Shown: positions 1-9,031, numbered from the stretch's first letter. The stretch is DNA of 64,000 nt from Paenibacillus mucilaginosus 3016 (GCF_000250655.1 NC_016935.1:2622001-2686000), one strand, 5' to 3'. The notes: generated by a model from the sequence alone, not told the origin. Program-made: numbers and translations.

Positions 1-414
1 ACTCTCGCTATAGCTGGTGCACCCATCAGCCTCCCAGGTGGTCCGGATGCTCTTCTTAACTTTGCCTTTTCTGTTCCAAGAGATGGCACGATTTCATCGA
101 TTGCGGCAACATTCAGTAATACCCTAGCCCTAACACTTACTGGAGCAGCCATCACCATCACTGCGCAGTTATATTCCGCGGCCGCTACAAGCAACACCTT
201 TGTTCCAATTCCGGGAGCCATTGTTACGCTAGCACCAGCCCTTACAGGTGTAATAGCACTTGGCACTCCGGTCAGCAGCGGCGTTACAACCGGATTAACC
301 ATCCCTGTGACTACAGGAACCCGGCTCCTGCTTGTATTCTCTGCGACATCATCAGCAGCTCCGCTTGTTGCTGCTGTAGCCGGATATGCCAGTGCAGGTG
401 TCTCCATCGTTTAA
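1..414 (+). CDS. Exosporium collagen-like protein, BclB-type C-terminal domain (5' end outside window)
   Basis: The reading frame is open from base 1 and ends at TAA 412-414, giving 137 residues without a start codon, so only the C-terminus is present. The sequence is rich in Ala, Thr, Val and Gly and has the pattern of the BclB C-terminal domain (phrases such as [24 protein letters not shown] and LLLVFSAT). In known family members this globular domain follows a long Gly-X-Y collagen-like stalk on the spore exosporium. The collagen repeats would lie left of the window. A strong terminator follows 48 bases after the stop. The domain assignment is by recognition of the sequence pattern; the existence of a collagen stalk is inference. 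Confidence 0.8.
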   Translation, partial: TLAIAGAPISLPGGPDALLNFAFSVPRDGTISSIAATFSNTLALTLTGAAITITAQLYSAAATSNTFVPIPGAIVTLAPALTGVIALGTPVSSGVTTGLTIPVTTGTRLLLVFSATSSAAPLVAAVAGYASAGVSIV

Positions 415-461
415 AGTTTGAACCATAGCTTCCCCCTTCTTCATTGAAAGGTTCGCAAGTA

Positions 462-493
462 TAGCCCACATCTCAAAAAGATGTGGGCTATTT
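462..493 (+). terminator. Rho-independent terminator after the exosporium gene
   Basis: A 12-bp perfect inverted repeat, TAGCCCACATCT / AGATGTGGGCTA, encloses a 5-base loop and is followed by TTT. It lies 48 bases after the stop at 414 and before the next promoter region. Confidence 0.75.
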
Positions 494-548
494 GGTGCGC
501 AATGGCGGAATTTCAAAATGAACACGATGCGAACCGGCAGCAACCCAT

Positions 549-662
549 GACAGCAAGTGCAACGGATGACTGTTCCCCCCGGTGCCCGCCGCGGAAAATC
601 CAGCCGGCGGCGATCTGAACAAGCAGGGACTATCGACGGCAGTCCGATCCCTTCCGTATGAT
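549..662 (+). promoter_or_regulatory. Importer promoter region, copy 1 of a duplicated ~110 bp element
   Basis: This stretch aligns by eye with 4245-4355, sharing the blocks GACAGC, ATGACTRTTCC, CCGCC, CAGCCGGC and a 19-bp identical core CAGGGACTATCGACGGCAG (624-642 here). TATGAT at 657-662 fits a -10 box, 14 bases after the core. The core contains an inverted repeat GGACT-N9-AGTCC (627-645). A start of transcription near 669 would leave a leader of about 40 bases before the ATG at 709 and would exclude the ATG at 658, which overlaps the -10 box. Activator or repressor binding is inference. Confidence 0.6.
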
Positions 663-708
663 ACAGCTACAGCTTTACAGTTCATGGAGAAGGAAAGGAT
701 GGAAACGC

Positions 709-1656
709 ATGCAGACAGGAATGAAAGCGCAGGCTTATCCGGCAGCGAAGCCGTCGGCGTGGATGGGCAGATTCATGCGGAACCGGTGGCTCTATTTCAT
801 GGTATTCCCGGGTTTATTGTATTTTCTCGTGTTCAAATACTGGCCCATGTACGGCATCTTCATCGCATTCAAAGACTATCAGCCGTTTCTCGGCTTCTGG
901 GACAGCCCGTTTGTCGGACTCAAGCATTTCGAGCGGTTTTTCAGTGATTCGAATTTTCTCGTTCTCTTTCGGAATACGCTGATCCTGGCCACTTACAATA
1001 TTCTGTTCTTCTTTCCGCTCCCGATCGTAATTGCGCTCATGCTCAATGAGCTGAGACAGGAATTCATTAAGCGGACGGTGCAGACGCTGGTCTATATTCC
1101 CCACTTTATGTCGTGGGTGGTTGTCGTTGGGATCGCTTATATCTTCTTGACGACGGAAGGCGGCATGGTGAACGAGCTGCTGGTGCGTTACGGAGGAGAG
1201 AAGATCAACTTCCTGGTGAGCAACGAATGGTTCCGGACGATCATTACAGCCGAGGTCATCTGGAAGGAAACAGGCTGGGGCACGATTATCTTCCTGGCGG
1301 CACTGGCCGGCGTTGACCCGCAGCTGTATGAAGCGGCACGCATGGACGGTGCAAACCGGCTCCGCCAGCTGTGGCATATCACCCTGCCGGCCATCCGCAG
1401 CACCATTATTATTCTGCTCATCCTGCGGCTGGGACATTTTCTCGATACGGGCTTCGAGCAGATCTTCCTGATGCTTAACGCCATGAACCGCGAAGTCGGT
1501 GAAGTATTCGATACGTATGTCTACTCGGTCGGCATCAGCCAGGGACAGTATAGCTTCAGCACGGCCGTCGGCCTGTTCAAGTCGGTGATCGGTCTGATTC
1601 TCGTCGTCGTATCGAACCATTTGGCCAAGAAGTTCGGAGAAGAAGGAATCTACTAG
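709..1656 (+). CDS. Carbohydrate ABC importer permease, LplB family
   Basis: This is an integral membrane permease of 315 residues from the first ATG that has a sensible ribosome site (AAAGGA about 10 bases upstream). An in-frame ATG at 658 overlaps the likely -10 box and is unlikely to be used. The protein opens with a basic cytoplasmic end and the family phrase FPGLLYFLVFKYWPMYG, and has about six membrane segments. The EAA loop that contacts the ATPase reads EAARMDGANRLRQLWHITLP near residues 207-226. It is followed after 18 bases by the partner permease and then by the binding lipoprotein. No ATPase is encoded nearby, as is usual for this family, which borrows an MsmX-type ATPase. The substrate is a sugar or oligosaccharide but cannot be named. 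Confidence 0.85.
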   Translation: MQTGMKAQAYPAAKPSAWMGRFMRNRWLYFMVFPGLLYFLVFKYWPMYGIFIAFKDYQPFLGFWDSPFVGLKHFERFFSDSNFLVLFRNTLILATYNILFFFPLPIVIALMLNELRQEFIKRTVQTLVYIPHFMSWVVVVGIAYIFLTTEGGMVNELLVRYGGEKINFLVSNEWFRTIITAEVIWKETGWGTIIFLAALAGVDPQLYEAARMDGANRLRQLWHITLPAIRSTIIILLILRLGHFLDTGFEQIFLMLNAMNREVGEVFDTYVYSVGISQGQYSFSTAVGLFKSVIGLILVVVSNHLAKKFGEEGIY

Positions 1657-1674
1657 AAAAGGAGGAGAACCGTT

Positions 1675-2556
1675 ATGCCCATCAAGCCAAGCTGGGGAAG
1701 CAGGATCTTCGACAGCCTGAACGTGACGCTGCTGCTTGCCTTTGCTTTGATTACCGTCATTCCATTTATTTATGTCATAGCCGGCTCGTTCGCTACGCAG
1801 AAGGAACTGCTGCAGCGCGGGTTCATCTTATTTCCGACGGAGTATACGCTGGATGCGTACAAGTACATTTTCTCCACTCCGACGCTGGTCCGAAGCCTGC
1901 TGGTCACCGTGTACATCACCGTCGTGGGGACGCTGATCAACATCTTCTTCACCTGCATGATGGCGTATCCGCTGGCCCGCAAGGATATGGATTTCCGCAA
2001 GCCGATCCTGCTGCTGGTCGTGTTCACGATGCTGTTCGGCGGAGGGATGATTCCGACGTTCCTGGTGGTGAAGCAGCTCGGGATGATCAATACCTACTGG
2101 TCCCTGCTCATCCCGGGCGCCATCAGCGCCTTCAACCTGATCATTATGCGGAACTTCTTTCAGCAGCTGCCCGACGGCCTGGAGGAATCCGCCAAGATCG
2201 ACGGCTGCAACGACCTCGGTATCTTTTTCCGGATCGTGCTTCCGCTGTCCCTGCCGGCGATCGCCACTTTCTCGTTATTTTACGCGGTAGGCCACTGGAA
2301 TACGTTCTTTAATGCCGTGCTGTATATCAATGACCATACCAAATGGCCGATTCAAGTGCTTCTCAGACAGATTGTCATCCTGGCCTCGGGCGGAGTCGGG
2401 GACTCCAGCTCCATGGAGGCGGATTTTGTCGCTCCGCCGGAGCAATCGGTGAAGATGGCGGTCATCGTGGTATCTACCCTGCCGATCCTGCTGGTCTACC
2501 CGTTTTTGCAGAAACATTTTGCCAAGGGAGTCCTGCTGGGCTCGGTCAAAGGTTGA
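1675..2556 (+). CDS. Carbohydrate ABC importer permease, LplC/YtcP family
   Basis: The product is a second permease of 293 residues and would pair with the gene just upstream as a heterodimer. It starts at ATG 1675 behind a GGAGGAG ribosome site. It shows the family's RIFDSLN opening, a first membrane segment near residues 15-35, the phrase FTMLFGGGMIPTFLVVKQLG, and the coupling loop ESAKIDGCNDLGIFFRIVLP. It ends in the typical YPFLQKHFAKGVLLGSVKG, a C-terminus shared by this permease class. The 18-base gap upstream and 38-base gap downstream indicate one operon with the binding protein. Confidence 0.85.
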   Translation: MPIKPSWGSRIFDSLNVTLLLAFALITVIPFIYVIAGSFATQKELLQRGFILFPTEYTLDAYKYIFSTPTLVRSLLVTVYITVVGTLINIFFTCMMAYPLARKDMDFRKPILLLVVFTMLFGGGMIPTFLVVKQLGMINTYWSLLIPGAISAFNLIIMRNFFQQLPDGLEESAKIDGCNDLGIFFRIVLPLSLPAIATFSLFYAVGHWNTFFNAVLYINDHTKWPIQVLLRQIVILASGGVGDSSSMEADFVAPPEQSVKMAVIVVSTLPILLVYPFLQKHFAKGVLLGSVKG

Positions 2557-2594
2557 AGATATAATAGGCTCATAGATAAAGGGAGGATCTTCAG

Positions 2595-4106
2595 ATGAAC
2601 AGAAGGCACAGAAAGACACTCGGCAAAGCCGGAGCGCTGCTCACTACGGCGGCACTCGTGATGACCGCCTGCGGAGGGAATGAGGGGGACGCCGTCCAAG
2701 GCACCGGGGATGGAGGCGCGAATCAAGGTCCGCTTCCCCTGACGATGATGCTGCCGACGTACAGCCCGGAGCAGATGCCTGCGGACAGCCCGGTGCTGAA
2801 GCAGCTTGAGGAGAAGACAAATACGAAGCTGACGGTGTCCTGGGTGCCTTCTTCGTCCTATACGGATAAATTAAGCGCCACGGTGGCCTCCGGCGAGCTG
2901 CCGAAAACGTTCGTGGCACTGGAGCCCAAGGCTTCCTACATCGTTAACGCGGCCCGAAGCGGGATGTTCTGGGAGGTGGGACCCCATCTGAAAAGCTACC
3001 CGAACCTCGGCAAGATGTCGGACCTCGTCCTGAAGAACATCTCGATCGACGGCAAAGTGTACGGGGTGTACCGTGAGCGGGATCTCGCCCGCTTCGGGCT
3101 CATGATCCGTCAGGATTGGCTGACGAACCTGGGGCTCCAGCCGCCCAAGACCATGGATGAGCTTTATTCGGTTCTGAAGGCCTTCGCGACGGGAGATCCG
3201 GACAAGAACGGCAAGCAGGATACGCTCGGACTTGCCGTGGGGATGCAGGGCAGCAACATCGCCGGCTTCAAGGATATTCTGGTCTATATGGGCGGCGCCA
3301 ACGAGTGGGAGCTGCAGGACGGCAAGCTGGTTCCGGCTCATATGACGGAGGCTTACCTGGATACGATGAAGTTCTACAAGAAGCTGTATGACGAGAAGCT
3401 CATCAATCAGGACTTCGCGATCGTGCAGGACGGACGGGCTGTCATGTATAAGGGTCAAGCCGGGCTGTGGATCGATAATATGCTCGACGGCAAAAATATC
3501 GAGGAGAACATCAAGAAGGTGCATCCGGACGCCAAAATCAACTTGGTCAACCGGATATCCGGTCCGAAGGGCGAGAGAACGCGTGCCGGTTCCGGCTATC
3601 TCGGGATGTACATGATTCCGAAGACCAGTGTCAAGACGGAAGCCGAGCTGAAGCAGATTCTGGCATACTTCGATAAGGTGTCGGAGAAGGAAAACCAGAA
3701 CCTGATGAAATACGGGATTGAAGGCAGGCAGTTTACGCTGGAGAACGGTACCTACAAGCCGACGCAGGATCCGAAGGCGAAGGCGGAAGTCACGGACGGC
3801 AACCAGTTCATGATCCTGCAGAATGAAGTGGTCAACTACGGGACCGAGCTCGAGAAGCTCAGCACGAAGCTGTTCCAGGACAACGCCACGATCGCCCTGG
3901 CTAACCCCGCCGCACCGTTCATCTCCAATACCGAGATCGAGAAGGGCAAGGAGCTCTCCAAGATTATCGCGGATGCCACCGTGAAATTCATCATGGGCGC
4001 GGTGGATGAGGCCGGCTGGAAGCAGGCGGTGGACAAATGGCTGCAAAGCGGAGGCACCAAGGTGATAGAGGAATTCAATGCGGAATATGCCAAGACAGCG
4101 AAGTAA
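2595..4106 (+). CDS. Extracellular sugar-binding lipoprotein of the importer, LplA type
   Basis: This 503-residue solute-binding protein carries a lipoprotein signal, with the lipobox ending VMTAC at Cys26, so it is probably anchored to the outer face of the membrane. The mature part has the layout of family 1 binding proteins of LplA type, including RQDWLTNLGLQPPKTMDELY and the Asp/Asn-rich DPDKNGKQDTLG segment that resembles a calcium loop. It is the last gene of the three-gene importer operon. Its ribosome site GGAGG lies 8 bases before the ATG. A weak terminator and a second copy of the importer's own promoter region follow it, ahead of the regulator gene. The ligand cannot be read from sequence. 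Confidence 0.85.
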   Translation: MNRRHRKTLGKAGALLTTAALVMTACGGNEGDAVQGTGDGGANQGPLPLTMMLPTYSPEQMPADSPVLKQLEEKTNTKLTVSWVPSSSYTDKLSATVASGELPKTFVALEPKASYIVNAARSGMFWEVGPHLKSYPNLGKMSDLVLKNISIDGKVYGVYRERDLARFGLMIRQDWLTNLGLQPPKTMDELYSVLKAFATGDPDKNGKQDTLGLAVGMQGSNIAGFKDILVYMGGANEWELQDGKLVPAHMTEAYLDTMKFYKKLYDEKLINQDFAIVQDGRAVMYKGQAGLWIDNMLDGKNIEENIKKVHPDAKINLVNRISGPKGERTRAGSGYLGMYMIPKTSVKTEAELKQILAYFDKVSEKENQNLMKYGIEGRQFTLENGTYKPTQDPKAKAEVTDGNQFMILQNEVVNYGTELEKLSTKLFQDNATIALANPAAPFISNTEIEKGKELSKIIADATVKFIMGAVDEAGWKQAVDKWLQSGGTKVIEEFNAEYAKTAK

Positions 4107-4191
4107 CGTGACTGCGGGCGGGGAAGGGGAACGTCACCCTTTCCCCAAACCGCGGGTGCGGCCCCCCATAGGCAGACAGGCGGAATGATGG

Positions 4192-4216
4192 AAGCCTGCT
4201 GCAAGGGGGGCTTTTT
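4192..4216 (+). terminator. Possible terminator between importer operon and regulator
   Basis: AAGCC and GGCTT frame a short loop and are followed by TTT. The stem is short. A longer but T-poor hairpin (GGGGAA / TTCCCC) lies upstream at about 4121-4146. Confidence 0.4.
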
Positions 4217-4244
4217 GCTATGCTCACGCAGGACAGCAGCCAAG

Positions 4245-4355
4245 GACAGCGAGTGGAGCTTATGACTATTCCCGGCAGTCCGCCTCCGGAACGGGATGGG
4301 GCAGCCGGCCCAGCAACCAGGGACTATCGACGGCAGCCCCAATCTTACGTATGAT
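4245..4355 (+). promoter_or_regulatory. Regulator promoter region, copy 2 of the duplicated element
   Basis: This is the homologue of 549-662. The 19-bp core CAGGGACTATCGACGGCAG is at 4318-4336, and TATGAT at 4350-4355 fits a -10 box 13 bases later. A degenerate third copy of the core motif, GACTAT-N3-CGGCAGTCCG, lies at 4264-4282, so this promoter carries two tandem half-elements 58 bp apart. The sharing of one element between the importer and the adjacent AraC-type regulator suggests autoregulation, which is inference. Confidence 0.6.
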
Positions 4356-4394
4356 AGAAGTACGAACGTCAACGAACTGCAACCTGGAGGCTTT

Positions 4395-6668
4395 ATGAGA
4401 TTTCAGTCTTCTTCCTATTTGGTTAAGCTTATGCTGTTGTCCATCTTGATCGGCACCCTACCGGTCATCCTGCTGGGCACCTTTGCCTACTACAATTCTT
4501 CCCGGGCCGTACTGGACAAAGTGAACGAGAGCAACAAGCAGCTGCTGGCGCAAATGCAGCTCCGCGTGGAGCAGACGCTCCGGACGGTTGATAATTCGGC
4601 AACGCAGCTCTTGCAGTCTCCCGTCGTGACCGGGGCCTTCGACAAGGAGATTACCCATCACGATTTCGAATTGGTGCAAGAACTGTTGAAAGGCATCTCA
4701 CTGATTCAAACCTACGAGCTCGGGATCAAGGATGTTTATTTGTTCAGTCTTGACAGGAAGTGGATGGTTTCAAGCAGCGGGGTGAACGAATACAGCACCC
4801 CGGACTTCAGGCCGCAGCTGGAAGATTTCTCCTGGATCGCGGCAGGCTCCTTCTGGGTCAGAGGTGCAGAAGGGCAAGGGCCGCTGAGCTCCTCCCCTTC
4901 CCTTTACTTTGTGAAGAAGTATCCGTTCAATGCGTCCCATCCCAAGGGGATGATCTGCGTCGTGCTGTCGTCCCGTGTGATGAAAGAGTCCGATGCGCTG
5001 AGCAATGACCGTCTTGGCAGCGCTTTTATACTGGATTCCCAGTTCGATATCATTGATCACCATGACCGGTCCCAGCTTGGAAGAAGGGTATCGGGCGACC
5101 CTTATCTGCAGCCGCTTCTTGAGACCGAGGAGGCTGTCGGCCAGTATGCCGCGGAGCTGGATGGGGAGGCAGTGACCGTTACCTTCCGAAAGTCACCTTA
5201 TAACGGCTGGAGCTATGTCTCGGTGTCCTCCAACGGGCAGGTGAACGAACAGAATGCCCTCATCGGCTGGATTACGCTGCTCGTATGCATGGTCATTCTG
5301 CTGGTTACGCTGCTCTTGGCCTGGATCGGGTCCAAGAAGATGTACCGGCCCATTCAATCCATCTATACCGCGCTCTCCGGCATTCCTTCCCCGGCGGACG
5401 AGAAGGAGAGCCACGGCGAGCTTCAGGTGATCGGGGAACGTGTGGATTATTTGATCCGCAACCAGTCCCTGATCCTGAACGAACTGCAGGGGCAGCAGAC
5501 CCAGCTTAAGGAATTTTTCATGCAAAAATTGTTCAGCGGCGCTATCCCGCCGGCCGATTTTGAGGAGAAGCTGAGCTTGTACGGGGTGGACAAGCCGTGG
5601 CCTTCCATGTGCGTGGTAGCCGTACAGATCGATACCCTGAAGGACACGAGGTTTGAAGAGGCGAACCGGGATCTGCTCATGTTTGCGATCAACAATATCG
5701 TCGGCGAACTTGTACTGACCGAGCAAAGGCTGGTGCCGATCGTTACCGCAGATTGCCAGGTGACATTGATCGGCTCATCCGAAGAGGGGGCGAAGTTCAA
5801 AGAGCTGATTTTCAACCTGTCCGACGAGATCCAGAAGGCGATCTTCCAATACCTCGAGATTAAGGTGAGCATCGGCATCAGCCGCCCGTTCACTTCATTC
5901 GCCGAGGCACGGCAGGCGCTGCATGAGGCGATGACCTCGCTCAAGATCAGGGTGGGCCTCGGGGACGAGTCGATCCTGTTCATCGAGGATGTGCAGCCGC
6001 AGAAGAGCAGTCTGTTCCTGTTCCCGCATGATAAGGAGCAGGCTTTGTTCGATGCGATCCGGGCCGGGGACCTGCAGCTGTCGGAGCAGGCCCTGCAGCA
6101 GATCATCCAAGAGCTGTTCCAGCCTCATACGCAGCATCGGGACTATCAGCTGTCACTGCTCCGGCTGCTGGTCGACCTGCTCAAATTCGGGCAGGACTTG
6201 TCGATCCCCATGGACCGTATCGCCGAAGATGAAGCATCCCTGATCCAGGCCCTGTTCAAGCTCAGGAACATCCACGAGATCGAGATCTGGTTCCGGTCGA
6301 GCTTCGTGCAGCCTTACCTTCAGGAGCTCGACACCCGCCGCGATTGCCAGTTCAAGATGATCTCGGAGGCGGTGATCGATATGATCCGGCGCGAATTTGA
6401 CTCGGAGCTGACGCTGGAAAGCTGTTCCGCCCGGATCAACTATCATCCCCATTATGTGAGCCGTGTGTTCCGCCAGGAGACGGGCATTAATTTCGGCGAG
6501 TACCTGACCCAGTACCGGATGGAACGGGCTAAGCAGTGGCTGAAAGAATCGGATATGAAAATTGTTGAGATCGCGGAGCGGCTGCAGTACAACAACTCGG
6601 CCAACTTTATCCGTTCGTTTCGCAAAATGGCAGGGATGACGCCGGGACAATACCGCGAAGAGGGCTAG
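4395..6668 (+). CDS. Membrane-anchored AraC-family sensor-regulator
   Basis: The protein has 757 residues from ATG 4395 (TGGAGG, 4-base spacing); the longer frame from 4296 runs through the promoter and is rejected. A membrane segment near residues 12-32, an extracellular region of about 250 residues and a second membrane segment near 290-312 precede a cytoplasmic linker and a C-terminal AraC DNA-binding domain (about 655-757, with IAERLQYNNSANFIRSFRKM and TPGQYR). This is the architecture of YesS/YtdP-type regulators, which are thought to sense an extracellular sugar and activate the neighbouring importer. It follows the importer operon directly and shares a promoter element with it, so it is the likely regulator of 709-4106. 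The ligand is unknown. Confidence 0.85.
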   Translation: MRFQSSSYLVKLMLLSILIGTLPVILLGTFAYYNSSRAVLDKVNESNKQLLAQMQLRVEQTLRTVDNSATQLLQSPVVTGAFDKEITHHDFELVQELLKGISLIQTYELGIKDVYLFSLDRKWMVSSSGVNEYSTPDFRPQLEDFSWIAAGSFWVRGAEGQGPLSSSPSLYFVKKYPFNASHPKGMICVVLSSRVMKESDALSNDRLGSAFILDSQFDIIDHHDRSQLGRRVSGDPYLQPLLETEEAVGQYAAELDGEAVTVTFRKSPYNGWSYVSVSSNGQVNEQNALIGWITLLVCMVILLVTLLLAWIGSKKMYRPIQSIYTALSGIPSPADEKESHGELQVIGERVDYLIRNQSLILNELQGQQTQLKEFFMQKLFSGAIPPADFEEKLSLYGVDKPWPSMCVVAVQIDTLKDTRFEEANRDLLMFAINNIVGELVLTEQRLVPIVTADCQVTLIGSSEEGAKFKELIFNLSDEIQKAIFQYLEIKVSIGISRPFTSFAEARQALHEAMTSLKIRVGLGDESILFIEDVQPQKSSLFLFPHDKEQALFDAIRAGDLQLSEQALQQIIQELFQPHTQHRDYQLSLLRLLVDLLKFGQDLSIPMDRIAEDEASLIQALFKLRNIHEIEIWFRSSFVQPYLQELDTRRDCQFKMISEAVIDMIRREFDSELTLESCSARINYHPHYVSRVFRQETGINFGEYLTQYRMERAKQWLKESDMKIVEIAERLQYNNSANFIRSFRKMAGMTPGQYREEG

Positions 6669-6728
6669 GAAGGCGTCCAACGTTAACGACAGGATAAGGT
6701 GTGTATATCACGAATAAGGTGGGGGCAT

Positions 6729-7772
6729 ATGTACAGCCAAGTATACATGGGCAGGACAGATATAAAGAACAACCTAACGGAAGCAGAAGTAGAGGAACTG
6801 CTTTCCAATCAGGAACTGGAGGTTATCCAGTTCTCGGCACCCCTGGAGCCATACACATTTCAGCTGTTGAATGATCTGTTCTTTAAGGAACGGGATGACG
6901 TCGAGCTTCGGGTGTACGGCTTCTATGACAGCAGATGCGATTTGAGCTTTCTCTCCGCGCTTCCTAATGTGACTCGGTTTACTGTCGATTGCATCAGAGA
7001 GGTGGATCATTTGGATGCCATCACCCATCTCGACAAATTGAAGGCACTGCATATAGGCATTTATCATTTGGATAACCTTGACATCCTGACTCGTGTACCC
7101 GCGACGCTGGAAAGCATGATGTTAGAGCAGACGCAGTCGAAGAAACCGGACCTTGCTGTTCTGGAACGGTTTAGCGGGTTGAAAAAGCTTTATATCGAAG
7201 GCCATACCAAAAACATCGATGTCATCGGCAAACTCCATCAACTGGAGGATGTCACCTTGAAGTCGGTCACAACGAACGATGTAGAATTTCTGGCCCCGCT
7301 TCAAAAGCTGTGGTCGCTCGATATCAAACTGGGGGGAATCCAAAATTTTTCGGCCATCGAAGGGATGGACAGCATCAAGTACCTGGAGCTGTGGCAGATC
7401 CGTGGATTAAAGGATCTGTCGTTCATCTCGACTTTGACCGGACTGCAATACTTATTCCTTCAGTCGCTCAGGAACGTGGAATCCCTGCCGGCGTTAAACG
7501 GCCTGACCAAGCTCAGAAAAGTACATCTGGATCTCATGAAGGGCTTAAAAGATATAAGCAGCCTGGGTCAGGCGCCATCGTTAGCCGAATTCACGCATTG
7601 GTCAGCGATGAATATGAAGATGGAGGATTACACTGCGTTATTGAGTAATCCGTCTGTACAAAGAGTCAGGGCCACCTTTGACAGCGCGAAACGGAATAAC
7701 GAGTTTGAAGCCATGGTCGAACATTATGGCAAGACAAGCGAAGTGCTGTGGAGAGAGTTCCCCTATGAGTAA
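6729..7772 (+). CDS. Leucine-rich-repeat-like protein of unknown function
   Basis: The product has 347 residues from ATG 6729, behind a long AAGGTGGGGG ribosome site; the earlier in-frame start at 6699 has none. No signal peptide or membrane segment is seen, so it is probably cytoplasmic. From about residue 70 onward it has irregular repeats with spaced Leu and hydrophobic positions, such as LPNVTRFTVDCI, LDKLKALHIGIYHLDNL and LTGLQYLFLQSLRNVESLPAL. These are typical of leucine-rich repeats that form a curved protein-binding surface. It stands alone, between the AraC regulator and a terminator. I do not recognise a specific family or function. Confidence 0.65.
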   Translation: MYSQVYMGRTDIKNNLTEAEVEELLSNQELEVIQFSAPLEPYTFQLLNDLFFKERDDVELRVYGFYDSRCDLSFLSALPNVTRFTVDCIREVDHLDAITHLDKLKALHIGIYHLDNLDILTRVPATLESMMLEQTQSKKPDLAVLERFSGLKKLYIEGHTKNIDVIGKLHQLEDVTLKSVTTNDVEFLAPLQKLWSLDIKLGGIQNFSAIEGMDSIKYLELWQIRGLKDLSFISTLTGLQYLFLQSLRNVESLPALNGLTKLRKVHLDLMKGLKDISSLGQAPSLAEFTHWSAMNMKMEDYTALLSNPSVQRVRATFDSAKRNNEFEAMVEHYGKTSEVLWREFPYE

Positions 7773-7778
7773 GGACAT

Positions 7779-7811
7779 GAAGGCGGCCGGCCAGAGTGAT
7801 CGGCCGCCTTC
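7779..7811 (+). terminator. Terminator after the LRR-like gene
   Basis: An 11-bp perfect GC-rich stem, GAAGGCGGCCG / CGGCCGCCTTC, lies 7 bases after the stop. The trailing T-run is weak (CTTCTCC). Confidence 0.55.
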
Positions 7812-7845
7812 TCCAAGCTTACGGGCAGATCAGCTTCGATGAAAT

Positions 7846-7879
7846 GACCATTTACAAACCGATGGTCGGTATATATAAT
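7846..7879 (+). promoter_or_regulatory. SigmaA promoter with TetR-type operator
   Basis: TTTACA (7851-7856) and a consensus TATAAT (7874-7879) are separated by exactly 17 bases. The spacer holds the palindrome ACCGA-TGG-TCGGT (7858-7870), and GACCAT/ATGGTC arms flank the -35 box. An operator lying inside the spacer would block RNA polymerase, as expected for an autorepressed TetR gene. Confidence 0.75.
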
Positions 7880-7938
7880 GTATGGTAAGAGCAAGATGGT
7901 CAACGCCATTTGGAATAAACACTTAGGAGGGGTCCGTA

Positions 7939-8532
7939 TTGAAACAAGAGGAACGCAGGCAGCAAACCATCAGACTTTTGCTTGATACGACGAAAGAGCT
8001 GGTAACGGAAAAAGGATGTCATTCGATTACGATGAAGGACATCATGAATAAGTCAGGCTTGTCCAAGGGAGCTATTTTCCACTATGTGAAGACAAAGGAT
8101 GAAATTTTTGTCTGGCTGCTGCAGGAGCGGCTCGAAGAGACGCACGAACGTTTTATGAACGAAGTGGAGCAAGGCCGACGTACCTTCGAAGAGCCTATGC
8201 TAAAGATCGCAGAGAGTATTTCGGCATATGAAAATGCTCAGGAAGTGGCGAACAAAGTGCTGTTGTATTTGCTCGGAAAGGAGGAACAGCCTATTATCGC
8301 TGAAGCGCTCAAGCAGTATTATGAACGGTCCGTGTTTTTATCCAGACTGTGGATTGAAACCGGCGAACGCAACGGCGTTATTCCGGAATCGGTCGATGCC
8401 GCCAAAACAGCCGATATGTTTGTCCTTCTGACGCTCGGTTTGCGTGTCCGCTCCTCTATTCCAGGTACAGCGCCTGTTTTTAAGGCGGACGACTTCACGG
8501 CGTTTATTATCGATCTATTAAAATCCCGATAA
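7939..8532 (+). CDS. TetR/AcrR-family transcriptional regulator
   Basis: The gene starts at TTG 7939, with AGGAGG 8 bases upstream, and encodes 197 residues. The N-terminal helix-turn-helix is clear, spanning about residues 10-57 (ITMKDIMNKSGLSKGAIFHYVKTKDEIF). The C-terminal ligand domain is not assignable to a ligand. It probably represses itself through the palindrome in its promoter. The next gene, a DoxX-like membrane protein, follows 52 bases later on the same strand and is a likely target. The convergent quinone-oxidoreductase-like gene may be part of the same response. These targets are inference. Confidence 0.85.
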   Translation: MKQEERRQQTIRLLLDTTKELVTEKGCHSITMKDIMNKSGLSKGAIFHYVKTKDEIFVWLLQERLEETHERFMNEVEQGRRTFEEPMLKIAESISAYENAQEVANKVLLYLLGKEEQPIIAEALKQYYERSVFLSRLWIETGERNGVIPESVDAAKTADMFVLLTLGLRVRSSIPGTAPVFKADDFTAFIIDLLKSR

Positions 8533-8584
8533 GGTCGATCCACATGGTTTCTCGTTCACGATCCATGATAAAGGGAGTGTTCTA

Positions 8585-9031
8585 ATGCTGCCATTTTATG
8601 CGCTGGTCGCAGCTTGTCTGCTGTTCAGGATTCTTGGTTTTATCGGCCTTTCCTATTTCGATGAATGGCATTCCTCGCTTCAGGGCGCAGTGGCTGTCAT
8701 GTTCATGCTTACGGCCTCCGCTCATTGGGGGACCAGACGCCCTGACCTGATCCGTATGGTTCCGCCGGCTCTTCCCAGGCCGGATCTGATCGTGACGGTC
8801 ACCGGGTTGTTGGAGGTTGCCGGCGCTATAGGCATCTTGTTCACCGCTACCTCTAAGGTGGCTTCGATAGGTCTGGCCGTGCTATTGGTCGCTATGTTCC
8901 CGGCGAATGTGCGGGCGGCCAGGGAACAATTATCGATTGGGGGAAGACCTGTACCCAAGCTTCTGCTCCGAATCGTACTGCAGATTGTCTTTCTTGCAGC
9001 GGTCCTTTTGGCGGGGGCCCCCAGTGCGTGA
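8585..9031 (+). CDS. DoxX-like small membrane protein
   Basis: The product is a membrane protein of 148 residues with four predicted membrane segments (about 3-22, 35-55, 70-95 and 120-145). It has the DoxX-like pattern of a Gly-rich third segment (VTVTGLLEVAGAIGILF) followed by AMFPANVRAAR. Members of this family are often found next to TetR regulators and redox enzymes; their biochemical role is poorly defined. A GGGAG ribosome site precedes ATG 8585. Its stop lies only 18 bases from the stop of the convergent oxidoreductase gene, and no terminator hairpin is evident between them. Confidence 0.75.
   Translation: MLPFYALVAACLLFRILGFIGLSYFDEWHSSLQGAVAVMFMLTASAHWGTRRPDLIRMVPPALPRPDLIVTVTGLLEVAGAIGILFTATSKVASIGLAVLLVAMFPANVRAAREQLSIGGRPVPKLLLRIVLQIVFLAAVLLAGAPSA

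Noticed and set aside
722-735. TGAAAGCGCAGGCT as a catabolite-response element inside the first importer gene
   Set aside because: It matches the left half of cre but diverges on the right, and lies in codons of the permease start; too weak to call.
2871-4046. Minus-strand open frame of 391 codons opposite the first binding lipoprotein
   Set aside because: Shadow frame; no start site or family pattern.
4296-4394. N-terminal extension of the AraC regulator from 4296
   Set aside because: It would be translated from the promoter core itself; the ATG at 4395 has a ribosome site and begins the expected membrane segment.
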